A stretch of 64,000 bases of DNA from Candidatus Eiseniibacteriota bacterium (lineage in GTDB: Bacteria > Eisenbacteria > RBG-16-71-46 > CAIMUX01), in assembly GCA_020633975.1 (NCBI GenBank), contig JACKCR010000003.1:1-64000 (forward strand). Direction: 5' to 3'. A model generated the notes under the pieces. That model did not search any database. It had not been told where the DNA came from and saw only the letters and a list, made by a program, of their open reading frames with translations. Below are positions 1 through 9,276 of the stretch, one piece after another (positions within the stretch are counted from its first letter, which is position 1; every line of letters starts with the position of its first letter). The position numbers and the translations under genes are program-made.

Positions 1-346
1 CCTTCTCGTAGGCTCCGGACGCGGCGACCGGCGACGAGGCCGACCGACGCTCTCTTGTTCTCCCCACCCAAGGGTTTGTCAGCCGGAGCCATGTGATACG
101 AAAATCTGCCGATGGCGCCCATCACCGGCCCCGCTGGAGTCCTTTCCCTGTTTGCGGCGGCTGGCGCCGACCAGTGGGCTCCGGTCCCGAGGGGTTCCTG
201 GCGAGGGCATCGGGAGAGGTAGAGCGGCTCGGGGAGACCAAACCTCCCCAAGACTCAGCCCCTTCTTCATCTCCCCACCCGATTCCAGCTAGGATGGAGC
301 CCCCCTTCGGGGTCATGCCACATGACTTACCTCGCGGAGTGAGACC
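1..346. other. Intergenic, no gene recognised
   Basis: I see no credible coding sequence here; the short open frames lack protein-like composition. Near the right end there is a C-run/G-run hairpin (about 301-312) followed by an inverted repeat, both just upstream of the esterase gene at 347, so this is probably its leader and promoter region. Confidence 0.5.
312..326. promoter_or_regulatory. Perfect inverted repeat upstream of esterase gene
   Basis: GTCATG-CCA-CATGAC is a perfect 6-bp inverted repeat with a 3-nt centre, ending 20 bp before the ATG at 347. It could be an operator half-site pair or a small RNA hairpin in the leader. It is short enough to be chance. Confidence 0.25.
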
Positions 347-1507
347 ATGCGACTGCTCATCTCGATCTTCAGCTTCTGGATCCTAGCCTGTGCAGGCACG
401 GCGAGCGGACAGACACGAGTGATCCACTCCGACATCCTGAACGAGGACCGAACGATCCAGGTGATGCTACCCGCGAGCTACGATTGGGCGCCGGATCGGT
501 CATACCCGGTGTTGTTCCTACTCGACGGGGAATCCCAGTTCGGACACACCAAGGGCTCGGTCGAGTTTCTCGCCGAGCAGGGCGAAATCCCCGAGCTGAT
601 CGTCGTCGCCATCACGAGCACGGTGAGAATCCGGGACTACACGCAGACCGACTGGTCCTCGCACTGGATCGGCGGAGGCGGAGCCGAGAGATTCAGGACC
701 TTCCTCTCGGAAGAACTGATCCCGCAGATCGAGGTGGAGTATCGAGCGAATGGGTTTCGAATTCTCATTGGCCACTCCGCCGGGGGGCAGTTTGCCCTCT
801 TCAGCCTCAGCTCTCAGCCGAGTCTCTTCCATGCCTACATCGCGTTGAGTCCGTCGCTCGACTGGGACGACAATCTCCCGCAACGAGCCCTGGCCGAGTC
901 GTTCGAACGCACGGACAGTGTTCCCGCCTTTCTGTACTTCGCCTGGTCGGATGATTCGGGCCGTGCTCTCGAAGACGATCTCGCACTGGCCGAGACGCTA
1001 CGAACCGCGTCTCCCCCGGACCTCCGCTGGGTCGCGAAGGGCTACCCTGAGGAGACACACGGAAGCATCCCACTGGTCGCGCAGATCGATGCACTGCGTG
1101 AACTCTTCCGAGGGTATCGATTCCGCGACGACGCCTTCGCCGGTGGACTGGCGGCCGCGGAGGCGCACTTCGCCGATCTGTCCAAGACCGTCGGATATTC
1201 GATACCTGTCCCTGAAAACGTGATGAACGGACTCGGCTACGATGCCCTTCATGACCACCGAATTCAGGAAGCCATCGAGATCTTCCGGCGCAACATCGAG
1301 CAGAATCCAAACTCTGCAAATGCGTACGACAGCATCACCGACGCCTATGAAGAGGCAGCCATGTGGGCGGAAGCCGCGGCCTCATCCAAGCGAGCCGCCG
1401 AGCTGGCAGCCACCTGCAATCATCCGAGTTTGCACTACTTCGTCGAGCACGCCGCCAAAGCAGCAGAGAGATATGCGTTGGAGTCGGGAAACTCGAACTC
1501 CCGGTAG
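347..1507 (+). CDS. Secreted alpha/beta-hydrolase esterase with C-terminal TPR
   Basis: A 386-residue protein with a Sec signal peptide (residues 1 to about 21, ending AGTASGQ). Residues 25-270 resemble the putative esterase family (PF00756, IroE/YbbA/Fes-like): a core with the nucleophile elbow GHSAGG (Ser144) and a candidate catalytic His near 237 in ETHGS. These enzymes hydrolyse carboxyl or siderophore-type esters; the substrate cannot be told from sequence. Residues about 290-375 form one or two tetratricopeptide repeats (ENPNSANAYDSITDAYEEAAMW-type pattern), an arrangement common in such esterases of environmental bacteria. It stands alone and converges on the minus-strand gene ending at 1530. 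Confidence 0.85.
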   Translation: MRLLISIFSFWILACAGTASGQTRVIHSDILNEDRTIQVMLPASYDWAPDRSYPVLFLLDGESQFGHTKGSVEFLAEQGEIPELIVVAITSTVRIRDYTQTDWSSHWIGGGGAERFRTFLSEELIPQIEVEYRANGFRILIGHSAGGQFALFSLSSQPSLFHAYIALSPSLDWDDNLPQRALAESFERTDSVPAFLYFAWSDDSGRALEDDLALAETLRTASPPDLRWVAKGYPEETHGSIPLVAQIDALRELFRGYRFRDDAFAGGLAAAEAHFADLSKTVGYSIPVPENVMNGLGYDALHDHRIQEAIEIFRRNIEQNPNSANAYDSITDAYEEAAMWAEAAASSKRAAELAATCNHPSLHYFVEHAAKAAERYALESGNSNSR

Positions 1508-1529
1508 CTTCGAGACTGCCGTCCGCTGG

Positions 1530-2504
1530 TCAGCGAACGATCTGCAGTCGCCGCACCGTCTTCCCGAGCTGGCCGCGCTCTGCGAGGAGCAGGTAGCTAC
1601 CGGCCGGAAGCGGTCGACCCTGCGGATCCGCGTCCGGCATCCGCATCTCGAAGGTAGGCGGAATCGACGTCTCACTGTGGGTCCAGAGCGAGCGTCCGGT
1701 CACGTCGAAGAGCGTCAGCTTGAGCGGAGAACTCTCCGTCGCCTGGAGGAAGATGCTCGCCGCACCGCGGACGGGGTTGGGTTGGACGTCGATCCGGAAC
1801 AGACTGCCATCCGCGTCGATCGGCACCGCGGCATTCGGATCGGTGACCGTAATGAGGGAGTTGTGGAGAAAGACCACCTGGCGCGGGAAGGTCTCGTGGC
1901 CTGGATAGACGTAGAGTCCTGCGTCGAAGAACGTGAGGTCGGGGTCGGAGGTGATCGCAACTTCCGTCGTGCCCGTTTCCAAGGCTTGGAAGTGATAGGT
2001 GGAGAGACGCCCTGGTCCATCGAGGGACACACCAGCGCAGAGAATCACGTGGGCGAACACGAGCGTCGAATCAGTCTGCGTCAGGTGCTCGAAGGGAGAG
2101 TTCCCGCACGCATCCTCCATCAGACTTCCGCCGTCGACAGAGAGGAAGTCGAGGATCGTTGGATCCCACTGCAGCCAGACTTCGTACCCGTTGAACTGCA
2201 CCGCGGTGGAGTCCACGTCGAAGTGGATGTCGACCATGTCGCCAACCAGGACGTCGGTCACGATCTCCGGCGTGAGATAGGCGTGAAACTCGGGGATGTC
2301 GCCCGCCAACGAACGGCTTCCCACGAGGAAGAACGCGACCGAAGCCACGAGCGCGAGGGCGTACCGCGCCCGGATCGACCCCGTCCTCGACGTGTCCCCG
2401 TCGAAGCTAGCGAGCGAACGACCGAACGCCGGAGCGCGCCCCATCGCCCCATCGGCTCGGCCCACGAACGGCCCTGTGAGCTCACGTCGATCGCGTGTTG
2501 CCAT
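1530..2504 (-). CDS. Secreted cohesin-like protein with FlgD-type C-terminal module
   Basis: A 324-residue protein. The start at 2504 is supported by AGGAAGG upstream, although it gives a long charged n-region (about 45 residues) before the hydrophobic export segment (about 48-66). Residues 70-225 look like a cohesin-type beta-sandwich (FNGYEVWLQWDPTILDFLSV, then a paired-strand pattern), and residues 235-324 are the FlgD-Ig-like C-terminal domain (VQPNPVRG ... LTLFDVTGRSLW ... LPAGSYLLL ... VR). Such modules are found at the C-termini of surface-exported proteins in FCB-group bacteria. It is the last of three co-directional genes encoding surface proteins; a hairpin at 2611-2639 separates it from its upstream neighbour. 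Confidence 0.75.
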   Translation of the reverse strand: MATRDRRELTGPFVGRADGAMGRAPAFGRSLASFDGDTSRTGSIRARYALALVASVAFFLVGSRSLAGDIPEFHAYLTPEIVTDVLVGDMVDIHFDVDSTAVQFNGYEVWLQWDPTILDFLSVDGGSLMEDACGNSPFEHLTQTDSTLVFAHVILCAGVSLDGPGRLSTYHFQALETGTTEVAITSDPDLTFFDAGLYVYPGHETFPRQVVFLHNSLITVTDPNAAVPIDADGSLFRIDVQPNPVRGAASIFLQATESSPLKLTLFDVTGRSLWTHSETSIPPTFEMRMPDADPQGRPLPAGSYLLLAERGQLGKTVRRLQIVR

Positions 2505-2610
2505 GGTGTCACCCTTCCTGTGCTCGGTAGCGAATCAGAGGTGCAGTCGTTCGATACGAACAACGCACCGTCCAATGGTACCAGTTCCGCAGTAGAAGAC
2601 ACGGCGCGGA

Positions 2611-2639
2611 CTGGGGCGGTCCCGGACGAACCACCCCAG
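2611..2639 (-). terminator. Hairpin after the 2655-5327 gene
   Basis: CTGGGGCGGT pairs with ACCACCCCAG (one C/A mismatch) around a 9-nt loop, 16 bp past the stop of the upstream minus-strand gene. There is no clear T-tract, so it may be a terminator or only a processing/attenuation hairpin. Confidence 0.45.
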
Positions 2640-2654
2640 CCGCAACGCCTTACA

Positions 2655-5327
2655 CTACCGAGAAAGCGAGACCTTGCCTCGGACGGTCTCCCCTCCTGCC
2701 TGCAGCTCGTACAGATAGATCCCCGTAGGAACCCGCTGGCCGGTCATGTCCGTGCCGTCCCAGAGGATCTCCTGGATCCCGGGAGAGACCACTTCGGTAA
2801 CGCGTTGATCGATCAAGCGCCCTTGGACGTCGACGATGCGAAGGCCGACAGGTCCACGAGTTGCCGACTGGAACCGGATCACCGTCACGCCGGAGAACGG
2901 GTTGGGTCGGGCTCCGAGGAGGTCGAGAGCATTCGACCCAACCTCGTCACCGGCGAACATGTGCTCTTCCAGACTTGGGGACCCCAGCGCGAGATGTCGC
3001 TCCGAGGTCAGCTCCTCGTTGTCGCAGCTCCGCAACGAAACTGTGGTGAGCATCGGACGATTCGCGGTCCGCGGTACGACGAGTTCGCAGACCACGCCGT
3101 CGCCTCGAACGGTTCGTCCGTTCCCGAGAGCAGCGAAGTCGACCACGAGCACGCCATCCCGCGAGTAGCTCGCGAAGAACGGCTCAGCCGCCTGTGCGTC
3201 GAGGAGCATTCCTTCACCGAGATCGATCGGTTCCAGGCCACCCAGATCCAGCACGGCGTGCCCTCCCTGGACCCGGTTCCCGTTGCCTTCGAGCACTAGT
3301 TGGTAGCGAGACGTACCGACCACGCCCTGCTCCACGCCAACGAGACGGAGGGAGGGAGTGCGCGACGGTTCCTGGATGCCCGGTTGAGGCACCGCGAGGT
3401 CGGCCGCATCGTCTTCCCGACCCGGGGCGGATACCTCTTCGAAGTTGATCGCGAAGAGGATCAGATCTTCGAAGTCGATGTTGTCGTCCGTCTCCGGAAG
3501 CCCGTCGACCGAGAAGTCATCGGTGGGACCGACATCGAGGTAGTTGATGGTGGCGTTGTACCCGATCATCGTCAGCCCGTAGTTGTCCCCGAGATGGCTG
3601 ATGTCCGGAGTGTTGACGAGGTTGTTGCCACTCCCGTTCGCAACACCGTTCGTCACGTCGCCTAGGTGGTAGTTCAGCGTACCCGTCGTCATGTTGGAGA
3701 CGCTCGAGACGTTTCCGCACGCGTCCTTGCTGTAGACCACGTAGTACCAGTATCCCCGAGCGCTCGGTTCGTCCGTCTGAGGACTCCCGGTCACGCCGGT
3801 CAAGGCCCACGGTGCCGGCGGCGGATAGCTCGCGGGAAGCGCCGGCGGCGCGGCCGACGGCATGTCGTCGTACTCGGGGTACGCATTCGTAGAGCCGGCA
3901 GAGTACGGCGCTCGCCACACCTCGATCACGTCGGCCGTGGGCTCTGTGAACGACAGCAGAATCCCCGTGAGGCCGTCCGATCCGTTCCCGGTCTTGACCT
4001 GGGTCGAGAGGAGATCCGCCACCGGAGAAGGCGGAACGGTGTCCACTTCGATCTCCGCTGCATTCCCCGGCACCGCGGTGACGGGGCCGTTGAGGCAGTC
4101 ACGAACGATCACATCCGTGACAGTGAGGGTACCGGGGCCTTCCGAGCCTCCGCTCTTCACGTCCACCGTGAAAAGGGTCCCGCTGGAATCAGGCCCACAG
4201 GTCGCCCCGAGGATGGCGCAGTCGACCGTGTACGAACCGTCCAGGTTGTCGATCACCTCGAAGTGCGTGCAGCTCCCTCCGCAGTACCCGGACAGGTACG
4301 GCCCCTGGTCGACGCTCGCGCCCGGCGTCGAGCAGAGCATCAAGTTGTCGAGCTCGAAGGTCACGCTGTACCCGCGCACCGGGGTCATGTCGGCCCGGTC
4401 GAACGTGAGGGTGACTTCCTTGCAGACAGACGGAGACGTGAGGCATCCCGGATCCGGGAACGCGTTGACTCCGTCCGGCACCGGTGTGGGGATCGATGCG
4501 CCCACGACCTGCAGGCTGAAGTCCTGATCGGTCGGGCAGGGCGACAGCACCGTGTAGGGCGACCATCCCCCGGTCGACCCGATCACGCTGTTGTCGTAGT
4601 TCTCGTAGTCGATGAACGTGTCGTCAGGAGAGCACATGAGCCAGAGTACGGTGGCTCCGTAGGTGGACACGCTCGTCTCCGCACGCATCGAAACGAAGTA
4701 GTCCGTGTCGGTGAACACGAACGGCGTGTCGAGCACGAACTCCTTGTAGAACGACGGTGCATCCAACGTCGTCCACGTGCCGGTCAGGTTCGTGACGAAC
4801 GTGCCCGGTCCGCCAAAGCCGTCGACCTCGTAGAGGTCCAACGTGATGGAAGAGAAGTCGGCAGCGTCCCCGCCATGGTTCGCGGAGTTGGGGTGTGGCC
4901 CTTCGTCGCCATAGGCCCACCAGATCCGGAACGAGGTGGCGTAGGTGTCGGGCGGGACGTTGAAACGCCGCGCCGTGAAGTCGAAATCGGTCGCGGTGTG
5001 GTAGTAGGTGCTGCTCCATCCGAAGCAGGCTCCACAAACGCCGTACGGCGAAGGAACGGGCGGTCCAGAGTCGAAGAGGAGTCCGACGCTCATGCCATCG
5101 TCCCAGGAGTACTCGTAGTCCAAGCCCCCGAAGACGTCCTGGTCTTGCGGAATCGGCCCGTCCATCGAAGACGTTGCGGCGGCGGCCATCGTGGCGAGGA
5201 GAAACGTCCCAGCCAACCAGGTCAAGGCTGCCAGCCCTCGTAGTCCCGCGCTCCGCCACGCGCTGGAGAGGGCTCTGTATGGACTCGAAACAGGTACAGT
5301 TCGATCGAGTGCGATTGGTGCTCTCAT
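2655..5327 (-). CDS. Large secreted mosaic: FN3-, dockerin- and cohesin-like with FlgD-type tail
   Basis: An 890-residue protein, starting at 5327 (GGAGAGGGG upstream) rather than at the longer in-frame start at 5432. A hydrophobic export segment lies near residues 38-52. Order: a unique N-terminal beta-rich domain (about 55-260); a Cys-containing module with DNLDGSYTVDCAILG (about 275-420); an FN3-like region (about 430-560); a dockerin-like stretch beginning GTLNYHLGDV and containing FSVDGLP and IDFEDLILFAINF (about 560-645); a cohesin-like domain (about 660-780); and an FlgD-like tail (RPNPFSG ... VPTGIYLYELQAGG ... LSR). Everything after the N-terminal domain is paralogous to the neighbouring 5506-8514 product. 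Probably a cell-surface or released polymer-binding protein; no catalytic motif was seen. Confidence 0.75.
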   Translation of the reverse strand: MRAPIALDRTVPVSSPYRALSSAWRSAGLRGLAALTWLAGTFLLATMAAAATSSMDGPIPQDQDVFGGLDYEYSWDDGMSVGLLFDSGPPVPSPYGVCGACFGWSSTYYHTATDFDFTARRFNVPPDTYATSFRIWWAYGDEGPHPNSANHGGDAADFSSITLDLYEVDGFGGPGTFVTNLTGTWTTLDAPSFYKEFVLDTPFVFTDTDYFVSMRAETSVSTYGATVLWLMCSPDDTFIDYENYDNSVIGSTGGWSPYTVLSPCPTDQDFSLQVVGASIPTPVPDGVNAFPDPGCLTSPSVCKEVTLTFDRADMTPVRGYSVTFELDNLMLCSTPGASVDQGPYLSGYCGGSCTHFEVIDNLDGSYTVDCAILGATCGPDSSGTLFTVDVKSGGSEGPGTLTVTDVIVRDCLNGPVTAVPGNAAEIEVDTVPPSPVADLLSTQVKTGNGSDGLTGILLSFTEPTADVIEVWRAPYSAGSTNAYPEYDDMPSAAPPALPASYPPPAPWALTGVTGSPQTDEPSARGYWYYVVYSKDACGNVSSVSNMTTGTLNYHLGDVTNGVANGSGNNLVNTPDISHLGDNYGLTMIGYNATINYLDVGPTDDFSVDGLPETDDNIDFEDLILFAINFEEVSAPGREDDAADLAVPQPGIQEPSRTPSLRLVGVEQGVVGTSRYQLVLEGNGNRVQGGHAVLDLGGLEPIDLGEGMLLDAQAAEPFFASYSRDGVLVVDFAALGNGRTVRGDGVVCELVVPRTANRPMLTTVSLRSCDNEELTSERHLALGSPSLEEHMFAGDEVGSNALDLLGARPNPFSGVTVIRFQSATRGPVGLRIVDVQGRLIDQRVTEVVSPGIQEILWDGTDMTGQRVPTGIYLYELQAGGETVRGKVSLSR

Positions 5328-5456
5328 CACATCCCCTCTCCAGAGGCCGCGGCCCGTAGCCAGCCTCTGTGGTTCCTGACCGAGGAAGCAAGACACCAGC
5401 CCCGTGCCCGAAGGCGCGGGACTGGTATCCATCGGCTGAATCAGGGTCGAGCGAGT

Positions 5457-5488
5457 CGCTGAGCGGCCCCTGAAGGACCGCTTCAGCG
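5457..5488 (-). terminator. Hairpin after the 5506-8514 gene
   Basis: CGCTGA-GCGG pairs with CCGCTTCAGCG (one bulged base), 18 bp beyond the stop codon at 5506, in the direction of transcription. It is a reasonable Rho-independent-like hairpin but lacks a strong T-run. Confidence 0.4.
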
Positions 5489-5505
5489 CGTCGCTAGGTC
5501 ATCCG

Positions 5506-8500
5506 TCAACGACTCACGGAGAGCTTCTGCGTCCAGATCTTCCCGGCCACCTGCAGGCGGTACGGGTAGACACCATTGTGGACAGCAGCGCCGGAGTCCG
5601 TCCGTCCGTCCCAGTCCACTGCGTGCTCACCCGCGGCAGCAACGCCGGAGTAGACCGTCCGGAGGAGACGGCCGCTCACGTCGAAGATCTCGAGCCGGAC
5701 GTTCTCTTCCTGCGCGAGCTGGAAGCGGATCGACGTCGACGACGTCACCGGGTTCGGGTACGCGCCGAGGAGAAGCGTCGTCATCGGGGTGTTCGTGCGA
5801 TCGAGGCTCGGGGACTCGTTCGTCTCGAACACCGTCCTGCCGTTCTCTGCAACGTCATGGCCGAGCAGATCGCGGTTCCGGACGTCACGCAGCGACACCT
5901 CACTGAGCGCAATACTCGCCTGCGGATTCAGCGGGCGGTACTCGATCACCGCGTACGCACCGGAGCCGTGGATCGTCGCACCGGTACCGAGGGCGGCACC
6001 GTCGATCACGACGGAACCATCGGCACCGAACGTGCCGAAGAACGCGCCATCCAGGAGGTCACCCTCATGGACGCCGACGATCTCGACGGACGACGGGTCG
6101 TACTCGATCACGGCATGGACGCCCTGAACGAGATCGGTCGACTGGTCGAGGACCAGACGCGCCTGAACCGTTCCGTTGAGGCTACGGGTCGGCTTCTGCA
6201 GGGTGAGGGTCGGCAGGTTCGCCGGGTCACTCAGATCGATCGCGTTCTCCAGCGGATCCGTGGCCGAGACCACGCCGTAGTTGATCGCGAACATGATCAG
6301 GTCTTCGAAGTTGATGACGTTGTCCGTCAGCGGAAGTCCGTCGACGGAGAAGTCCGACGTCGGGCCGACGTCGAGATGTGCGCTGGCCGGCGGGGTGAGG
6401 TAGCCGTAGCTCGCACCCAGGAGGCTAACGTCTAGGCCTCCGACGTCGTTGTCTCCACCGCTGGCGACGTCACCAAGGTGGTAGTTCAGCGTTCCGCCAG
6501 TCATGTTCGAGACGGCGGAGATGTTGTTGCACTCGTCCTCTGCGTACGCCACGTAGTACCAGTAGCCGCGGTCGGTCGTGTAGTCGACGATCGATCCCGT
6601 AGCCGTGGATCCGACCAGGGCCCACGGAGCACCAGCCGGCGGGGTAGCCGTCGGAACCGGCACGCCGGCACCGGCCGTGTCGTCGTACTCGGGGTACGAA
6701 CCCACGGTATCGCCCGTTCCGTACGGGGCGCGGTAAACGTGGACCATCGTGACGTCTCCACCCGGGAAGGTGAAGCTAACATTCACGTTCGTCGTGTTCC
6801 CCGAGGGGTTTCCAGTCTTCACCTGCGCGGCTGCGAGCGAGGTGATGGCGGCCGGAACCTCGATGTTGATCGGAATGGAGACGGGGTCTCCAGCAGAGAC
6901 GGAGAGCGGCTGGTTGTCACAATCCCGGAACACGATCCCGGTGATGGTGATGACGCCGGTGTCGTCTGCCGTCACCGCGTTGGCCTTCCGGACGGGGACG
7001 GAGAACAGGAGACCACCGTCATACTCTCCACAGGAAGAGCCCAGAATCGCCTGGTCGACAGTGTAGGAACCATCCATGTGGTCGATGACCTGATAGACGG
7101 TGTTCGTGCCGAAGTCATCGAGCCAGTTACCCTCCGCGATGCTCCCACAGGTGGTGAGCTCAGGACTCAGGGCGAACGTGACGCTGATACCTCGCGCCGG
7201 TCCAATGTCACCCGCGCCACGCACGAGATCGAAGGGAACAGTCAGGCACGTATCCACGGTGGACAGACAGTATCCCGTCACGTCCATCCCGACCTCGGTT
7301 TCCGTCACCGCGAGCGGGTTACCGAGGCTCATGGCCGCCGTTGCCTCGCCTCCCACCTCGGGGATGTGGCTGAGGTCGCCGTAGAGCCACGCTCCGGAAG
7401 CCTGGTCCTGGGTTGCGCTGAGCCAGTACGCCATGTTGGCGATCGCCGTCTCGTACGTCACCGCATCGTACGCATCGAGAGCCATGGCGCAGTAGGCAGT
7501 AGCCTGCCAGCTCCAGAATCCGTCCGGGTTCGCGCCGAACTGATCGCTGATGGCCCCAAAGGAGTACTGACTCGCGAGAATTCGGCTCGCGAGATCTGGG
7601 AGCTCACTCGTGTGGACATCGGCCGCCACGAACGCGCGGATCAGGCCGCTGATCCCGAGGTTGTACCACCAGTAGTTCGGGTTGCTGTCGGTGATGTCGA
7701 ACCCATTGTCGTCATCGATGTCGAACAGTCCTGGCGTGTCGTTGAACGAGTCTTGCCACAGAACCTCGGCCATCGCATCGGCGTCTGCATCGTACCCATC
7801 GGAAGAGTACACGGTGTGGAGCGCTGCTGCCGCCTCCACGTAGGCCCCGATGTCCCACGCGATGATCCCGTTCGGATAGCCTTGTGAGATTCCCCGGGCG
7901 TCTCGTATGTACTCAGCGAACGCCGTCGCGGAAGCGTACGAGCCGACCTTGGCATCGTACTTCGCCTTCGCGACCGCAGCGTAAGACGGCGTGCTGGTAA
8001 GGGCTGCGTACTTGACGAGGAAGATGAAATCGGCGGCGAACTTGACGTCTGACCGGGCCACGATTCCATCGGCCGCGTCTTTCATGGCGGTGAGCCAAGA
8101 AGCCGGCGCCGAACCCGATCCGTGGATGGCCTCGTAAGCGACATACGCGTTGTAGAGGCCGAGAACGGAGACACCATACACGTTGAGCGCACTCGCCGAT
8201 CCAGAGTGCTCGAAGATGGTTGGATTCCAGTCCCACCCGCCATCTTGGGTATCGCTGTCAGTCCCACCGTTTCCAGCGTTGTCCTCAGTGATATCCGCCT
8301 GCATGTACCGCAGATACTCCGCACCGTAGTACCAGGCGTCCTCGAAGTCCCCCGGAGTGTTCTCGCGAGACATCGGGATGTCAGAAAGAGCCGGCGCGTC
8401 GATGAGCATCGGCATATCGGATCCATAGGGCGTCGCGAGGCGTGGCGCATTCGGTCCGGCCATCGCGCAAACGGGCAGCAAGAGAAATGCAGCAGTCAAA

Positions 8501-8514
8501 GTTGCGGATCGCAT
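5506..8514 (-). CDS. Large secreted alpha-toroid protein with dockerin/cohesin-like and FlgD-type modules
   Basis: A 1002-residue protein. The start at 8514 has GAGGAAACC upstream and opens directly into a signal peptide (MRSATLTAAFLLLPVCAMAG); the open frame upstream is spurious. Residues about 50-400 are helical with repeated aromatic/Gly motifs (DGGWDWNP, YWWYNLGISG, GFWSWQATAYCAMAL), typical of alpha/alpha-toroid folds (six-hairpin glycosidase, lyase or cyclase types); which one is unclear and no catalytic residue is assigned. Residues 405-1002 repeat the layout of the 2655-5327 product: Cys module (DHMDGSYTVDQAILG), FN3-like region, dockerin-like GTLNYHLGDV...FSVDGLP...INFEDLIMFAINY, cohesin-like domain and FlgD tail (AYPNPVTS ... 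NGVYPYRLQV ... SVSR). The two are likely a tandem duplication with exchange of the N-terminal domain. Confidence 0.75.
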   Translation of the reverse strand: MRSATLTAAFLLLPVCAMAGPNAPRLATPYGSDMPMLIDAPALSDIPMSRENTPGDFEDAWYYGAEYLRYMQADITEDNAGNGGTDSDTQDGGWDWNPTIFEHSGSASALNVYGVSVLGLYNAYVAYEAIHGSGSAPASWLTAMKDAADGIVARSDVKFAADFIFLVKYAALTSTPSYAAVAKAKYDAKVGSYASATAFAEYIRDARGISQGYPNGIIAWDIGAYVEAAAALHTVYSSDGYDADADAMAEVLWQDSFNDTPGLFDIDDDNGFDITDSNPNYWWYNLGISGLIRAFVAADVHTSELPDLASRILASQYSFGAISDQFGANPDGFWSWQATAYCAMALDAYDAVTYETAIANMAYWLSATQDQASGAWLYGDLSHIPEVGGEATAAMSLGNPLAVTETEVGMDVTGYCLSTVDTCLTVPFDLVRGAGDIGPARGISVTFALSPELTTCGSIAEGNWLDDFGTNTVYQVIDHMDGSYTVDQAILGSSCGEYDGGLLFSVPVRKANAVTADDTGVITITGIVFRDCDNQPLSVSAGDPVSIPINIEVPAAITSLAAAQVKTGNPSGNTTNVNVSFTFPGGDVTMVHVYRAPYGTGDTVGSYPEYDDTAGAGVPVPTATPPAGAPWALVGSTATGSIVDYTTDRGYWYYVAYAEDECNNISAVSNMTGGTLNYHLGDVASGGDNDVGGLDVSLLGASYGYLTPPASAHLDVGPTSDFSVDGLPLTDNVINFEDLIMFAINYGVVSATDPLENAIDLSDPANLPTLTLQKPTRSLNGTVQARLVLDQSTDLVQGVHAVIEYDPSSVEIVGVHEGDLLDGAFFGTFGADGSVVIDGAALGTGATIHGSGAYAVIEYRPLNPQASIALSEVSLRDVRNRDLLGHDVAENGRTVFETNESPSLDRTNTPMTTLLLGAYPNPVTSSTSIRFQLAQEENVRLEIFDVSGRLLRTVYSGVAAAGEHAVDWDGRTDSGAAVHNGVYPYRLQVAGKIWTQKLSVSR

Positions 8515-9276
8515 GGTTTCCTCATCCGCCGGCCCCCTTGGAAGGCCGACGTGGTTGTGTCTCCGGCAGGTGGCAACCAACCAGACAGGTGGATGCCCGC
8601 TCCTAGCCGGAGAGGTCGCCTTCGAGGCACGAGAAACGCAGGACGGTTCCCGCGCCGGTCTTGCGACTGGGAGAGTTAGGACGAACCGTGGGCGTAAGCG
8701 AGGTGAGCCAAGGTGTGGAGCGTTCCTGGTTCGATCCTGGTGCCCCAGCACTTCCATCGAGTGGTCCTTGGCCGCTCGACATCGGAGTGCAATCGAAGGA
8801 ACGTTCTATTCGATCACGTTCGTACCCGACGCAGCTCGATCGTCATATTCAGCGGGAGACGGACCCAGCTCTGTCGAGGTACTTGACGACATGGTGCGCG
8901 ACGGCAGGAAGGAGCTCGATGCGCAACACGCCGAGGGAGATGCTAGTCGTGTGTCCAATCGATGTCGAGGAAATACGTATCGAAGGACAGGAAGTACACG
9001 GAACTGTTACGCGGTCCTAGCAAGTAGAACCGATTCACATTCTCCCTCCTATTGTTGCAACAACCGACCTTTTGTCCGAAGCCGATGTGTCCAAACTTCT
9101 GTAAATCCGCATACAGCTGAGTAGACATCTGCGCTGTTGCTCGTCCCGCGCCGATCGGGCCTCGGACACCCGGAGTTTCTGCGGGTAGCGTAACCCCCAC
9201 GGCGCGCGTACTGTGGCCGCACGATCCCGAGAATACGATGCCGAGGCAACCTCCTGGGGCCAGGAAAGGACCGAGC
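8515..9276. other. Divergent intergenic region, no gene recognised
   Basis: About 760 bp between divergent secreted-protein genes. No open frame looks protein-like. It contains a perfect 12-bp palindrome (TTGTTGCAACAA, 9052-9063) in a locally AT-richer stretch (about 8985-9120) that could carry promoters or an operator for the NHL gene. A tRNA-like T-loop string near 8730 was examined and rejected. Confidence 0.4.

Noticed and set aside
1242-3299. Long plus-strand open frame opposite the cohesin-like and mosaic genes
   Set aside because: Arg/His/Glu-rich antisense shadow; the minus-strand frames have signal peptides and domain-like sequence.
8695-8760. tRNA-like string GGTTCGATCC followed by CCCCAGCA
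   Set aside because: The T-stem pairs poorly and no complementary 5' acceptor strand or anticodon arm exists upstream at the right distance.
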